Assembly (NCBI GenBank): GCA_900617975.1
Contig: UZAE01001080.1
Coordinates: 1 to 15,352, forward strand
Reading direction: 5' to 3'
DNA from: Rodentolepis nana
Taxonomy: Eukaryota > Platyhelminthes > Cestoda > Cyclophyllidea > Hymenolepididae
DNA length: 15,352 bases
Shown here: piece after piece, positions 1 to 10,100 of the stretch
Position numbering within the stretch: position 1 is the first letter of the stretch
How the letters are laid out: each line of letters starts with the position of its first letter
Notes under the pieces: generated by a model
Databases searched by the model: none
The model's input: the letters and a program-made list of their open reading frames with translations, nothing else
What the model was told of the DNA's origin: nothing
Translations under genes and position numbers: made by a program

Positions 1-20
1 ATGTTATATATTATATATAG

Positions 21-312
21 GGTTGTGCGATAGACTTACCTCCATCTGGTGCACCCTGGGCAACGTAAACTCATACGGCAAAAAGTCTATAAACCGGCAG
101 TTGACTTCTCACTTCAAATTACCATGACACCATTGTATGTCATATTCCACCACTTTCACAGTACTCATCTTACCTTTTCTCTGACGTTGTGTCTGTCTGT
201 CCATTTTGGATTTGTGAATCACTCTTCTATTCCCTCTCTTTACTTTTTCTCATTTTGATGTTCCTAAAGGGTTAATGATAACTATCAAAACGCCTGCCAT
301 TTGAAATAAATA
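21..312 (-). repeat. Interspersed repeat, copy 1 (antisense to the gene)
   Basis: Read on the minus strand, it runs from TATTTATTTCAAATGGCAGG through GTGATTCACA, GACAGACAGACACAA, AAAAGGTAAGATGAGTACTG, GAAGTCAACTGCCGG and TTGCCCAGGGTGCACCA to GGAGGTAAGTCTATCGCACA. It lacks the GCTGACTTCGGGCTTCACAG block found in other copies, which is a small internal deletion. The open frame across it is a by-product of the repeat. There is no terminal inverted repeat, poly(A) tail or visible target-site duplication. Confidence 0.9.
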
Positions 313-998
313 CTAACAATAATAATATTATGCCATAAAAGGCCAATATCTTTACTATGTGAAATGATATATCGTAAATACATCTACTTTCTTGAATTTC
401 AAAAAGAAAGGCTTTGATCACAATTATTGTCTCAAATGCTCATCACTGAAATTAATTTTGTTTATCATAAATAATTAATTCACTAAGAAAATTACGTTAG
501 TAGAGACTCAAGTGTAATAATTCTACAAGAATCTATATTCTTTCAAAAATGTTGCCTTCTCAAGAAGGGTTCTTCAAGTTGTGAATCTTTACATTTGAAA
601 AGTGCAGAATGTATTTCTAGTTGAATTAAACTAAACTTTGGAGAACAAAGATACAAATATGCTGGAAATAATTTTTATTGAGGCTTAAAGCAATTGTAGT
701 AGTCTTGATTGAAACCGTCAATTAATTAAAGAGATGAAGTTGATGACCTTTGTCGTATAGCCTAGCTTTGATGACTTATTGTCGAAACGGAAACTAAAAG
801 TACATCGCAATCAAATGTCAAGGCCAATCCCAATCGAAGTGACAAGGTTGCAAAGGGGATTCACATTTTCATGCCCTAGGAATCATTATTTGCCCTCCTT
901 TCAATGTACTCCAGGAGTTAGTGCAAGGGGTAGAGCACTCTCTTGAGCGATTTTCAGTAAAATTTCCATTTACTTTCCAGATTTTTTCGCCCTTTTAG
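313..998. other. Non-coding stretch upstream of the first recognisable exon (presumably intron)
   Basis: This stretch is AT-rich with frequent stops on both strands and no similarity I recognise. The frame entering the exon at 999 is phase 1, so an upstream coding exon must exist. It would carry TM1-2 of the transporter, but I could not find it here, so this stretch is most simply the 3' part of an intron. Its end holds two pyrimidine-rich acceptor-like sites: CTTTCCAG ending at 980 and CCCTTTTAG ending at 998. A third, TACTCCAG, ends at 914. Confidence 0.6.
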
Positions 999-1112
999 GT
1001 GTCTTTCGAATCCTCCTATCACAGACGATTGGAGGCCTGCTTTTTGGTTTCACCGGAGGTCAACCGTTGACGGTACTTCTCACAACAGCACCGCTCGCTC
1101 TCTACGTAAAGT
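999..1112 (+). CDS. SLC4A11-like: Exon 1 of window: SLC4A11-like TM3 region (GGQPLTVLLTTAPLALY)
   Basis: The exon is 114 nt. It starts in phase 1 (GT completes a codon), carries 37 whole codons and ends with a single T before a canonical donor GTAAGT at 1113. The translation begins GVFRILLSQTIGGLLFG and continues GGQPLTVLLTTAPLALYVK. In SLC4 proteins this GxQPL...(T/S)xP segment is the re-entrant TM3 half-helix lining the substrate site, and AE1 has a counterpart GAQPL...SGPLLVF. The TTAPLALY version is typical of SLC4A11. An earlier donor-like GTAAAG at 1106 would give phase 0 and would not match the next exon, so 1113 is preferred. The acceptor could instead be at 980, adding in-frame hydrophobic residues (FFALL); 998 fits the family's polar linker better. 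The TM1-2 exon is not visible upstream. Confidence 0.9.
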
Positions 1113-1198
1113 GTAAGTGCAGGAATGACCCATTTCACTAGTTTTGACCTTGAGGCAAGACAAAGTTTCAGATATTCATGTCTCAATGTAATTTGATT

Positions 1199-1216
1199 GG
1201 GGGGGGGTGGGAGGGG
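1199..1216. repeat. G-rich low-complexity tract
   Basis: Nine consecutive Gs, then TGGGAGGGG, about 85 bp after the exon 1 donor. Together they could form a G-quadruplex on the coding strand or in the transcript. Confidence 0.85.
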
Positions 1217-1679
1217 TATTGAGTTGTCCTGATCTTCACACAAAACGCGATCATTTGGTACCATGGCCTGGACTGAAAGCTTGCTTGCAGATTTTTACTC
1301 TATTTTGTGATTTCAAATTTGAATTACGCAGCATCAAACTCACACGTATTTGTTTAATTGTATTGAGGACAAAATTAAGATTCATTTGATTTACGCGCCA
1401 TTGCAGCTGAAGGTGGATTCAAACAAACCATTCTTTAATAAATTTCCACATGGGCGTTCAATTGTTTCGTATTAAGTTTAATTACACGCAGTCCTAAACA
1501 CGCCTTAAGAATGGATTGCTATGGTAACAATACATTCACGCAGTTCGTAACTTCTAATACCTTCAATTAACTAGTTAGACTAAAGGAGCAGTTGAGATGC
1601 GTACCGCTGATTACTCATAACAAATTTATTAATTTCCTGTATATCCTCTTACGCTTAATGCAAAATTTGGCTTTCACAA

Positions 1680-2020
1680 TTTATTTATTTCGAATGGCAG
1701 GCGTTTTGATAGATATAATGATCCATTTAGCTGACTTCGGGTTTCACAGAGGGGAGGGGGGGAGGGGAGAACGTCGAAGTGAGAAAAAGTCGAGAGGGGG
1801 GGGGGACAAAATAACGATTCACTGATGTAACAGAGACAGACAGACAGACAAAATGCCAGAGAAAAGGTAAGATGACTACTGTGGAAGAGGTCGAATATGG
1901 CATACAGTGGATGATGGTAGTTAGAAGTGAGCAGTCAACTGCCAGTTAATAGACTTTTATGCCGCATGAGTAAATGTTGCTCAGGATGCACCACGTGAAG
2001 GTAAGTCCATCGCACACCCC
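1680..2020 (+). repeat. Interspersed repeat, copy 2 (the longest)
   Basis: This copy carries all blocks: TTTATTTCGAATGGCAGGCG, GCTGACTTCGGGTTTCACAG, a strongly G-expanded segment (1751-1766 and 1796-1805), CAGACAGACAGAC, AAAAGGTAAGATGACTACTG, GCAGTCAACTGCCAG, the Met-stop-like ATGAGTAAA, and a 3' end GTAAGTCCATCGCACACCCC. It lies in intron 1. Confidence 0.92.
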
Positions 2021-2890
2021 GGATTTTAAAATAGCTCGTGGTTATTGGCGAAAACTTCAATTTTAATACCTGTAAAATTATGATATATTTGGAGGTAAAT
2101 ATGCATGGAATTTTCTGATTTTGACCGCCGTCAACTCCCCCGGCTATAAATCTGCGAGATTCCCTTCAATTCTTTAAGAGAATAATGAAATGGGAAGAAG
2201 TGTCACCTTTGTAATTTCTAATGTCGACAGTCAGTAGAATTTCTTGCAACTAAAAAACATAATCTGACCAGGGTGAGGAAGTGCTCCGTGGAAGCAATGG
2301 TCGTGAGGGTGTTGCGGTGGAGTGTCTTTTCAATAATATTTCCGCTCTCACACCCGCATGCTTGAGAGCACCCGTTAAGAAGTAGTTTCGGAAATTATTG
2401 GATAATCATTGGCCAATCGGTCATTACACATTTACATCTATGAAAGCAGCTCAATTTTAGTAAATTAAAGAATCGCCATTTAAGCTATAGGTCGTCTCAT
2501 TTCTTATCTTTCGTTTGTGCGTATTAGTAGAAGTTTAACAAAATTTGACGGTAAAAATGTTGACTTCAGTTCCCCACTTGGGATTGCCTTGGATAAGGGG
2601 AATAGGTATTAATATGACTTACACAAGGCGGTAGTAGGATTAATCTCCCTGTCATATATCCTCTGTGAGAAGTCAGCCTCACTAATCCCAATGTGTGATT
2701 GGCCTCCCAAAGCCAACAGATCAAAACACGACGGACTGGTATGTGTCTATTGGCGATTATCGATGCTACACATTAAGAAGCCATAGTAATTTACTGTCAA
2801 TCTACTATTGGGAGGCACTGATAGGTTATATTGAGCTACGTATTACATTGTACGTTTTTTTTAATTCATATCTCCACACCTCTATCGTAG

Positions 2891-3023
2891 TAATATATAC
2901 TGTGACGGTGACATACGACTTGGAATTCTACGCGTTCTTTGGGTGCGTGGGACTGTTCAACGCGGGATTCCTCTTCATCTACGCCGCCTTCGACGCTGGT
3001 CGTATTATGCGATGGTCTACGAG
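2891..3023 (+). CDS. SLC4A11-like: Exon 2 of window: SLC4A11-like extracellular link and TM4
   Basis: The exon is 133 nt: TA completes a Leu codon (T|TA), then come 43 whole codons, then AG of a split Arg codon. The protein reads IYTVTVTYDLEFYAFFG, followed by a hydrophobic segment GLFNAGFLFIYAAF and DAGRIMRWSTR. YDLEF-YA matches the SLC4A11 signature YDLDF..FYAW just before TM4, and the basic residues after the helix fit a cytoplasmic end. The donor is GTATGA at 3024, which is weaker than consensus but gives phase 2, exactly what the next exon needs. The frame stays open upstream to about 2695, but those residues (for example LRSHSNLLSIYYW) are unlike the family. The acceptor at 2890 also restores a continuous alignment with the previous exon. 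Confidence 0.92.
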
Positions 3024-3626
3024 GTATGATCATATGCATTTCCACTAACTTTTGACCAACCATTTCTTGGCCAATAGAGGAAAACACGCTTATTAAAGAA
3101 AATGTACATATAATAGGTGTTTTTTCATTTTAAAAACCAATTACATTGCATGGAAACCGAAACAAGGGAGTGAGCGAGTTAAATCTGTAGTCTACTGCCA
3201 TTCGTTAAAATAAAATCGATTTTCCTAATTTCATTTTGTGATATTGAAATTATTACCACTTGGTTAGCAAACATAAGCTCCACTCAACTTGGCTCTGTTT
3301 ACTTAACACCACTCAAATTAGCCCCATAACCACCAGAAAAGTGTACCTGATCCAATCGTAAAGCTATAATTGCACTGGCGATAGTATCTTAGAACCTTTC
3401 TGGTGGGAAGCACGCATTTTATTATGCCTCATATTAAGTCGTACTGAGCATTGTAGCAACCTTTTGCGTAAAGGCACTGAATGCTAGAAAGCAATTGATT
3501 TTCCTTAAAAATCAACTCCACGCTATAAATACTTCGATAAGAGAGTTTGTTCTTTAAATGTATGGCATTTGAATGAGATTTTACTAATCATACGATCGTT
3601 ACTTTAAAACATTATCCACCATTCAA

Positions 3627-3647
3627 CCCCTCCCCCTCCCCCCCCCA
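3627..3647. repeat. C-rich low-complexity tract
   Basis: An almost pure cytosine stretch interrupted by single Ts, inside intron 2. Similar C- or G-tracts occur elsewhere in the window (1199-1216, 3938-3953, 12782-12800, 14887-14916). Confidence 0.9.
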
Positions 3648-3937
3648 CCAACAAACCAATGACTTGAATTCTTCAAGATGTCAGGAGAATGTAGGTGGAA
3701 AAGAAAATCCATAAAAGAAATTCGAGCGAGTTAAATTGCCTTCTTACCAATAATGTTCCAAACATCCCCTTTCTCATGATTGGAGAAACTTAATTGGGTG
3801 GGAAAGGATAAATACAATTTTTTAGGGTCGGTACAAATTCGGCTTCCAGTGCATGTGAAAATTATTATTCGCATTAAAAGAATAACAAATTTCATGTAGT
3901 TGGTATATCACCATTTTTGGGTCATGGTGGTGATGGT

Positions 3938-3953
3938 GGGGAGGGGGGGGGGG
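3938..3953. repeat. G-rich low-complexity tract
   Basis: A run of Gs broken by a single A and preceded by imperfect GGTGGTGAT units, in intron 2. It is slippage-prone simple sequence. Confidence 0.85.
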
Positions 3954-4170
3954 TTGGATTTTCTCAAACTTGCCTGTGGGCACTCTACAGTAGGCTTACA
4001 GAGTAAATTTTAATTCATTGCTTCTTGAGTAATTGCGTTCATACTAGAGTCTACTTGAATGAGGACGTAGCCAGTGTGATAGATCGACTTGAGCGTCAAA
4101 TCACTTGACCATTCAATTAGAATGAATAAGTCATGGCTCCAGGTGATTGGAGATCGCAGTATTTGATTCT

Positions 4171-4430
4171 ATTCATTTATTTAATAATATCAACTGGCAG
4201 TCTTTATGACAGTTATGATAAGCCCTTAAGCTGGCTTCGGATTTCACAGAGGGGGAGAAATATTGAAGGCACAAATAGTCGAGAGGGGGGAACAGAAGAG
4301 TTATTCACAGATGAGAACGAGACAGATACAAAGGTAAGGTGAAATGCGTTCTGTGGAAGTGGTGGAATATGACGTAGGAGAAGTCAACTGCCGGTTAATA
4401 GACTTTTTCTGGCGTTGCCCAGGGTGCCCA
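4171..4430 (+). repeat. Interspersed repeat, copy 3 (3'-truncated)
   Basis: Shares CAACTGGCAGTCTTTATGA, CTTCGGATTTCACAGAGGG, AGTCGAGAGGGGGGAACAGA, AAGGTAAGGTGAAATGCG, GTGGTGGAATATGACGTA, AAGTCAACTGCCGGTTAATA and GTTGCCCAGGGTGC. It then stops: the usual CACGTGGAGGTAAGTCTATCG end is missing. It lies in intron 2. Confidence 0.88.
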
Positions 4431-4540
4431 CTCCTGATTCTATTCATAAGACTAGGAAAAGAAGGAAAAATCTCAGTTTATTAAAAATTTTGCCCGAAAT
4501 CGGAGTTTGCAGGCACTGGTAACATGTTATCTGATAAAAT

Positions 4541-4557
4541 TTATATATATATATATT
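4541..4557. repeat. (AT)n dinucleotide microsatellite
   Basis: About eight alternating TA units in intron 2. A similar, interrupted TA stretch is at positions 5-19. Confidence 0.85.
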
Positions 4558-5024
4558 TCATGTGCAGGTCAAGTATGCTTGAAGGATATGCGGAAACTTA
4601 AAATTGAAGGTCATTGTCCTGTTTTTTTTCGGCCTTGAGATAAGCAATCCCCTCAGGACCAGTCTCTCATCATTTTTATCGTTCGATAGAACAATTTTCA
4701 TCGGTCGGAGGTATGATTGCAATATTATCGTTTAGTCATAGGTTTTTTATTTGCTTTGCTGACCGTCAAATAAAGAAAGAGAGCTTGCTTTAAAAATGAA
4801 TTTGTTTACAAAATGGAAATTTTGCAAATTTCTCCCCACAAATTACAAACGCCTAGTTAACTAATTAATCAGAAGTGCTGTTATTGTCAAACGTTTAACT
4901 CGAGGTGAGTGATGGGAAAATGTCCTAAATTTGCAGTTACATAAGTGGTATTTGTTTGCACTAAAAGGCAAATCAATGAAATATAAAATTTATGAATGTA
5001 ATCCACTTTATTTCCTATTTGCAG

Positions 5025-5098
5025 GTCAACAGAGGAGATATTCGCCATGTTTGTGTCGATCGCCTTCCTCGTAGAAGCATATCGTGATGCAGCAAAAG
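5025..5098 (+). CDS. SLC4A11-like: Exon 3 of window: SLC4A11-like STEEIF helix (TM5)
   Basis: The exon is 74 nt. A single G completes the split Arg, then 24 codons read STEEIFAMFVSIAFLVEAYR and DAAK, then a single G precedes donor GTGAGA at 5099. The (R/S)xTEEIFAxxISxxF motif is one of the most conserved blocks of SLC4 transporters, at the start of TM5, and its RSTEEI form is that of SLC4A11. The acceptor TTTCCTATTTGCAG is strong. The exon is too short to stand out as an ORF; it was found by motif and then confirmed by its phase agreement with both neighbours. Confidence 0.93.
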
Positions 5099-6824
5099 GT
5101 GAGAGTGCGACCAAGGTTGAAATTTGCTTCATAGTCATCTTGGAGCACCTACCGCATAGAAGGCATTAGCGCAATGGTCAAAAGGAATTGGCCAAACAGT
5201 CACCGCCTTCAAACAACCATGTGAAAAGTGGGGGGAAACTACCTAAAGAAAATTAGTTTTATCAACTGGCAGGCTTATGATAGTTTTTATTAACTCTCTA
5301 GTTGACTTCGAGCTTCACAATGAGATGGAACATCAGAATAGTGATGAACAGAAGAGTGATTTACAGATGTAAAAGAGACAGGCAGACACAGAGGTAGAGA
5401 AGAGATTAAGGTGAGTGCTTTAGAAGTGGTGGAATATGACATACAGTGGGGTCATGGTAGTTTGGAGCCGTATGAGTGTACGGTGCCCAGCGTGCGCCAC
5501 GTGGAGGTAAGTCTATAGCCCACCCCCACCTAAAGGAACTATATTCGTGAAATCGGACCCTGAAAAATGCAAGAAGTGGTGAACGGAAGATCGATAGTTT
5601 ATTATAGTTTTTATGTGAAAAAAAGTTATTATTAAGTTAATGGGTTAGGATGCACACCCAAGTGAATGTAAAAATGAATGCTAACGTCTTCTAGGATTAG
5701 TATCGGAAGGCGTTATCTCAGAACACATTGAATACATACTAGAGAACCCCATAAAATCATTGAATTATCTATGCAGTGTAAAGCATCTACATCGATCAAC
5801 TGTATTAAACTTCAACTCTCTGACCATTTTATGAAGGTGGCAAGTCAGATGATGTCCCATTGACTAAACCTCAACAATCCCCTCTAGCAAAATTACCCAT
5901 CTGTCAATGGTTTTCAAAATTAATTGAGCTATTGCAACAGGAATAAGGTAACAGCTCGTATGGAATGATTAGCTAAATTATAGCAAATTTTGCTTTCTCA
6001 TTCGTCCCTGGTGCTTAAGTTCTATTGCAAGCATATTCTAGAGTGTTCTACCGTGGTTGTGATATCTTTGATCGATCTTGGCAGTATTGTTCAATCCACA
6101 TGATTATTAACGGGAAAATTTAAAGGGTGGAAGAGACATTTGAATTGTTGACACAATTAGGATGATTCAAATACCTATTGATTTGCTACTAAATAAATTA
6201 GTAGAATGATCACACTGATGGCCCGTAAAATTTCATCTACTTTCAGAGTAAGTAGTATTTTGTACTCCAAAAGCTCGATGTACTGAAATATTTTTACTTT
6301 ATTAAATTATCTAATCAACCACATGAAAGTGTTCAAGTACTCAATTTAGGAAGTGAAATGGTTGCGACAAATGTGTCAAAATAATCGAAGGCTTCTGGTA
6401 TATATCAATCGACTGGGTCTTTGGATGAGGTATTCTGTAGATTTCTGTTACATCACCGATCAGCTGAACGCATGGGCTGACGTACACCACTTCTAACAGC
6501 CGAACGGTTATTTGCTCCAATCAATTATCATCAGTTTGACGAAATTCAGAAGATCTATCTTCAATTCAATTCATTTCAATTAGACAGCTTAGCTATATTT
6601 GGTTGGCGAAAAGAGCTTAGTTCAAAACTTTTCTTTCCACTATTTTCAAACATTGCCAAAATAATCATAATTGACCGAAGTTTCGAATTTTAAACACTGG
6701 AATCAAGATCCTCTAATTGTGATGGCGACCTAAGCCATCCTATATTAATCACTAAATTAACCAGCAAATTGAAATTATAAGAGATGACGAGAATAATTTT
6801 TTTGTGATGTTTCGATTATTTTAG
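5099..6824 (+). other. Intron 3 (1.73 kb) containing one sense repeat copy
   Basis: The intron is phase 1, with donor GTGAGA and acceptor TTCGATTATTTTAG. Repeat copy 4 lies at 5257-5526. The rest, 5527-6824, is AT-rich and I see no exon, RNA gene or other element in it. Confidence 0.85.
5257..5526 (+). repeat. Interspersed repeat, copy 4 (internal deletion)
   Basis: Shares CAACTGGCAGGCTTATGATA, ATGTAAAAGAGACAGGCAGA, GTGGTGGAATATGACATACA, GTGGGGTCATGGTAGTTTG and CCACGTGGAGGTAAGTCTAT. The AAGTCAACTGCCGG...GACTTTTTG block is cleanly absent between AGTTTGGAG and CCGTATGAGT. It lies in intron 3. Confidence 0.9.
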
Positions 6825-7161
6825 AATTTTATGCTCACTATATTGACTGTATCCCACCAAGTCAGTGCCTGAAACCGAGTGACCTTGCAATGGCAAAACT
6901 AGCCAATCAGTACTCAATGCCCAATAATCACTCCTTAGACCCATCTGCATTTTCCACAGCCTCATACAACTATTCTTCCATCGCCCAACTCCTTAGTCCT
7001 CTTGCAATGATGCTCAATGACAGTAGCAATGTCGATGCGACAGCTTCCAATGCCACTGCTGTAGACAAAGCCGTCTGCAAACCTGAGGTCGCCATTCTCT
7101 ATCTACTGCTCCTCGCTTGCACCTTCTGGATATGCACTTCCATGCTCAATTTCACCAAAAC
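6825..7161 (+). CDS. SLC4A11-like: Exon 4 of window: SLC4A11-like glycosylated extracellular loop and TM6
   Basis: This is the longest exon (337 nt): AA completes a Glu codon, then 111 codons, then AC of a split Thr. It begins FYAHYIDCIPPSQC, matching the YYGHYLDD-type motif after TM5 of SLC4A11. A polar, Ser/Asn/Thr-rich loop follows, with four N-glycosylation sequons: NHS at 6926, NYS at 6968, NDS at 7016 and NAT at 7049. A hydrophobic helix, VAILYLLLLACTFWICTSML, follows at about 7088-7147 (TM6) and the exon ends NFTK. Vertebrate SLC4A11 is glycosylated in the equivalent loop, which supports an extracellular location. Three loop cysteines (in YIDC, SQC and AVC) could form a disulfide. The ATG at 6890 is an internal Met, because the frame is open and family-like upstream of it. 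The donor is GTAAAT at 7162. Confidence 0.93.
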
Positions 7162-10100
7162 GTAAATGAACAATTAGTGCTTAATATTTAATTGCATTTC
7201 CTAAAATGTTGCTTCCGTAGTGAAAAGATGATTAACTGCCTGGTTAAAATGACTTCACGTTAGGTGGTCGAGCATAATCAGATATGTGAGTAGGAATTCC
7301 GTCAAATCGATAAATGAGTTCATGAAAGCTGTTGTTTGCGAGTTTGCCTATCGGTTGTAAACCTAAGTTTTTTCAATTGCATAGAGAAATTGGAATGTAA
7401 CATTCAACTTAGAGCTTGAAAAGCAGTTGACGAGAAATCATTTGACCAATAATTTATATCAAATGGCAGGCTATATGTTAGTTACCAATAGCCCTTTAAG
7501 AGACTTCGGGCATCGCAGAGGGGAGGAACATCAAAGTCACAAGAAGGTCGAGGGGGGAGGGGACAGAAGAATGATTCACAGATGTAAAAGAGACAAACCG
7601 ACATAAAGGTAGAAAAAAAGTAAGATGAGTACTGTGGAAGTGGGGTCATGATAGCTTGGGAATACGTTGCCCAGGGTGCACCACATGGAGGTAAGTCTAT
7701 CGCGCACCCCTTTTACACAAAATAAAAAATCGTATATTCGAGGCAATTTGAATTGAAGGAGCTCTCCCGTTCATGGTACATTTGCAAATAGACTAAGTGA
7801 CTTAATACCTTTACGAGGTTCTATTTAACCTCAACTTTTGAAAGGGAGACAAATCAATTTGGTTAGGCAGGGTGCAGATATCTGTCCCTCCAACCTGAAT
7901 TTGAAAAGCTAACTTAAAAATGCACAACGTATCAGAATTGAGGTTGACATTTTGTAATAACGGTCTTTCATTTTTTGTAAGATCATAAACATTCAGAGCA
8001 TTAATTAGATATTTTAATACACGCAGTAACAGTACTGGATTTGAGGTGGTCATTTTGCCAATTTTTCATGTTTTTCAACTGTTAATGCCTGATAGAAATT
8101 GTCATTGTGTGTGGTCAGAAAGACGGTCAAATTTGGAATAAGTTTGACTCTAATCAGTTAATTTTTACCAAGGTTGCTTTTGCAATTTCCATTGTCAAAA
8201 TAAATCAAATTTTATTACCTTGGAGGTTTGTTTAAATTTAAAATTTTTGTGTCATTCGTTATTATCCCCACCTCTTCCCCACCGTAATAGAAACAGAATT
8301 GTCAATTTATTAATAATGGAAACAAACGATTTTAGGCAGCATAAACTCCACCAATGTTTGTTCCACAAATTCAAGTCATATTTCAAAACATAAATTCCAC
8401 GAATGGATGGCTCCAAGTGTCCGTTAACTAGAAGCGTCAGTCTCACATCAGAAAGTGGATGAATTCAGAGGTATACAAGCGAATCTGTAACCTCAAACTA
8501 ATCTTGGATAAATTGCTGGGAAATTACGTCCATGGCTCTTCGTTTTGGTCTGCATCTTTGATGAATGTTTTCAAAAACTAATTTTACTGGATGATGAGCG
8601 ATGAGTTTTAGTGCCTCTCAACTCTAACATTGTCTCAACAGCTCACATTTAGCCACCTCTCTCAATTAGTACCATTTATGTGGAAAAGAGCCAATGGGCA
8701 TTGAAGTCGTGACCTCTGCCTTTACAGACAGGAAAGTTAATTGCAACATCTCAAGTGCATTCAAATCGGTTGGGCGCTTGGACGGTACATTCCACCAGTG
8801 TGGTGTGTTTACTGATTAAACCAAGCTTAGGAGTTGATTTATCCCATCATGGAAAACTTATCTTATTAGAAATTCCATTAGAAAAAAAGGATAGATACTC
8901 TTGAAACCGAGATTTCGACATTACTTCAGAAATGGACTCCTTGACCTTTAACACCTTACCCTTCGAAATGATCTATGACTATTGGTCGGTACTTCACTTC
9001 AAAGAGATGTGTGCGAAAGACGTATTTGCCAACGGTCTTCATGAGTGAGGGTTGCATTCATTCCTACTTTCTTCTCCTCCCACAGGCAAATGCACCTATC
9101 ATTCAGCTAATTGTCGAGGAGAAACTACATCCACAGTGGTCGTGTTTAAAGATTGGGAAGTGCCATCCTTACCACTTCCAAAGTCCCTTCTGTCGCTTCC
9201 ACTCTGCCCCATATCCACTCAGACTCGGAGAGGAAGAAAAGAGGAGACTTTTAGTTTGAACCACCATTTTTCATCAAAATGAATTGATCTTTATGGCCTT
9301 GACATGAGATATTACTTATTGGCTATCTGGTGAGCCAGTACTCCCAAAGACGACTTCACCACAAGGGGTTCCCCATAACCATGTGTGAGAGTGAGAATTC
9401 AATCTCCTTCTTATTAAAACTTGCTACGAGGTGATGATCTGTAGAAGTTGTAGATATCTCTAGTCGTTCCATCGAAACCTGCTTTCATTGAGGAACCAGC
9501 TCATCCAAAGCAAAAGTTGAGCTTTTACCTCGCGTATTCATCACTGTTTGCCCATAACATTCACCTTTATTGACGGCAATGATCATCGACTTATTAAGTC
9601 CTGACAACTTGGCTTGTCTGAGAATACGACGTTTCCAATGAAAATAAATTATTTGAAAATTATGAGTTATTGTGAACCTCATTTATAAATTGGATACTCT
9701 GAATAATGTCTGAATTTTTGTCACCACTCTATATCATTTTTTCCAATAACGCGGCTCAATATAATAATTTTAAATAATTTTAAAATATCTGGTAGCATTA
9801 TTTTAATAAAATTTTCATGAGAAGACCATACTTTATATGTAGCTATCCAAAGCACTTAAATTATGGAAAATCAGTTTACCGCACTTCTGAGCCAGTGGCT
9901 ATTTCACATGAAGGATCTTGATTGACACTGAATTCGTTTGATCACGTACTCTTACAATGATTCATCCATCATAGTTGCTTTCGAATGATCTATTTTGTTT
10001 TCGTCACATTTTTGATAATCTATAGGAAGTGGCACCCGAATTCCCCGACTGGAAGGTACTTTACGTTTCATGAACACAGAGGGATGTTTTCTCTCTTAGA

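Larger units (their letters stand above)
1113..2890 (+). other. Intron 1 (1.78 kb) containing one sense repeat copy
   Basis: The intron is phase 1, with donor GTAAGT at 1113 and acceptor CTATCGTAG ending at 2890 behind a TTTTTTTT and pyrimidine-rich tract. It contains a G-run at 1199-1216 and repeat copy 2 at 1680-2020. The rest (1217-1679 and 2021-2890) is AT-rich with no coding or RNA signal that I recognise. The reading frame open before 2891 is a chance extension into the intron, not coding. Confidence 0.85.
3024..5024 (+). other. Intron 2 (2.0 kb) containing one sense repeat copy
   Basis: The intron is phase 2, with donor GTATGA and acceptor TTTCCTATTTGCAG. Visible contents are a C-rich tract at 3627-3647, a G-rich tract at 3938-3953, the 3'-truncated repeat copy 3 at 4171-4430, and an AT dinucleotide run at 4541-4557. 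The remainder is AT-rich with no coding or RNA signal that I could identify. Confidence 0.85.

Noticed and set aside
5..19. Possible terminal TA-rich target-site duplication beside repeat copy 1
   Set aside because: The other end of the copy has no matching sequence, and other copies show no TA-rich flank at that end.
49..258. A + strand 69-codon ORF, and the similar minus-strand ORF at 11902-12135
   Set aside because: Both are the antisense reading of the interspersed repeat. Their resemblance (for example VIFHHFHSTHLTFSL) comes from shared repeat DNA, not from a protein family.
915..956. Possible 42-nt mini-exon between TACTCCAG and GTAAAA upstream of exon 1
   Set aside because: The boundaries are formally possible, but its length gives no phase-1 anchor that I can verify and its residues do not resemble SLC4 TM1-2.
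1019..1264. Minus-strand 81-codon ORF
   Set aside because: It overlaps the well-supported exon at 999-1112 on the opposite strand and runs through a G-tract; it is a shadow frame.
1592..1825. Short + ORFs at 1592-1825, 4133-4342 and 13168-13365
   Set aside because: They run through sense copies of the repeat (shared MAGVLI-type and DFGFHRG-type stretches) and are broken or shifted between copies, so there is no evidence of coding selection.
2866..3087. Minus-strand 73-codon ORF
   Set aside because: It is antisense to exon 2 (2891-3023), whose + frame is clearly SLC4-like.
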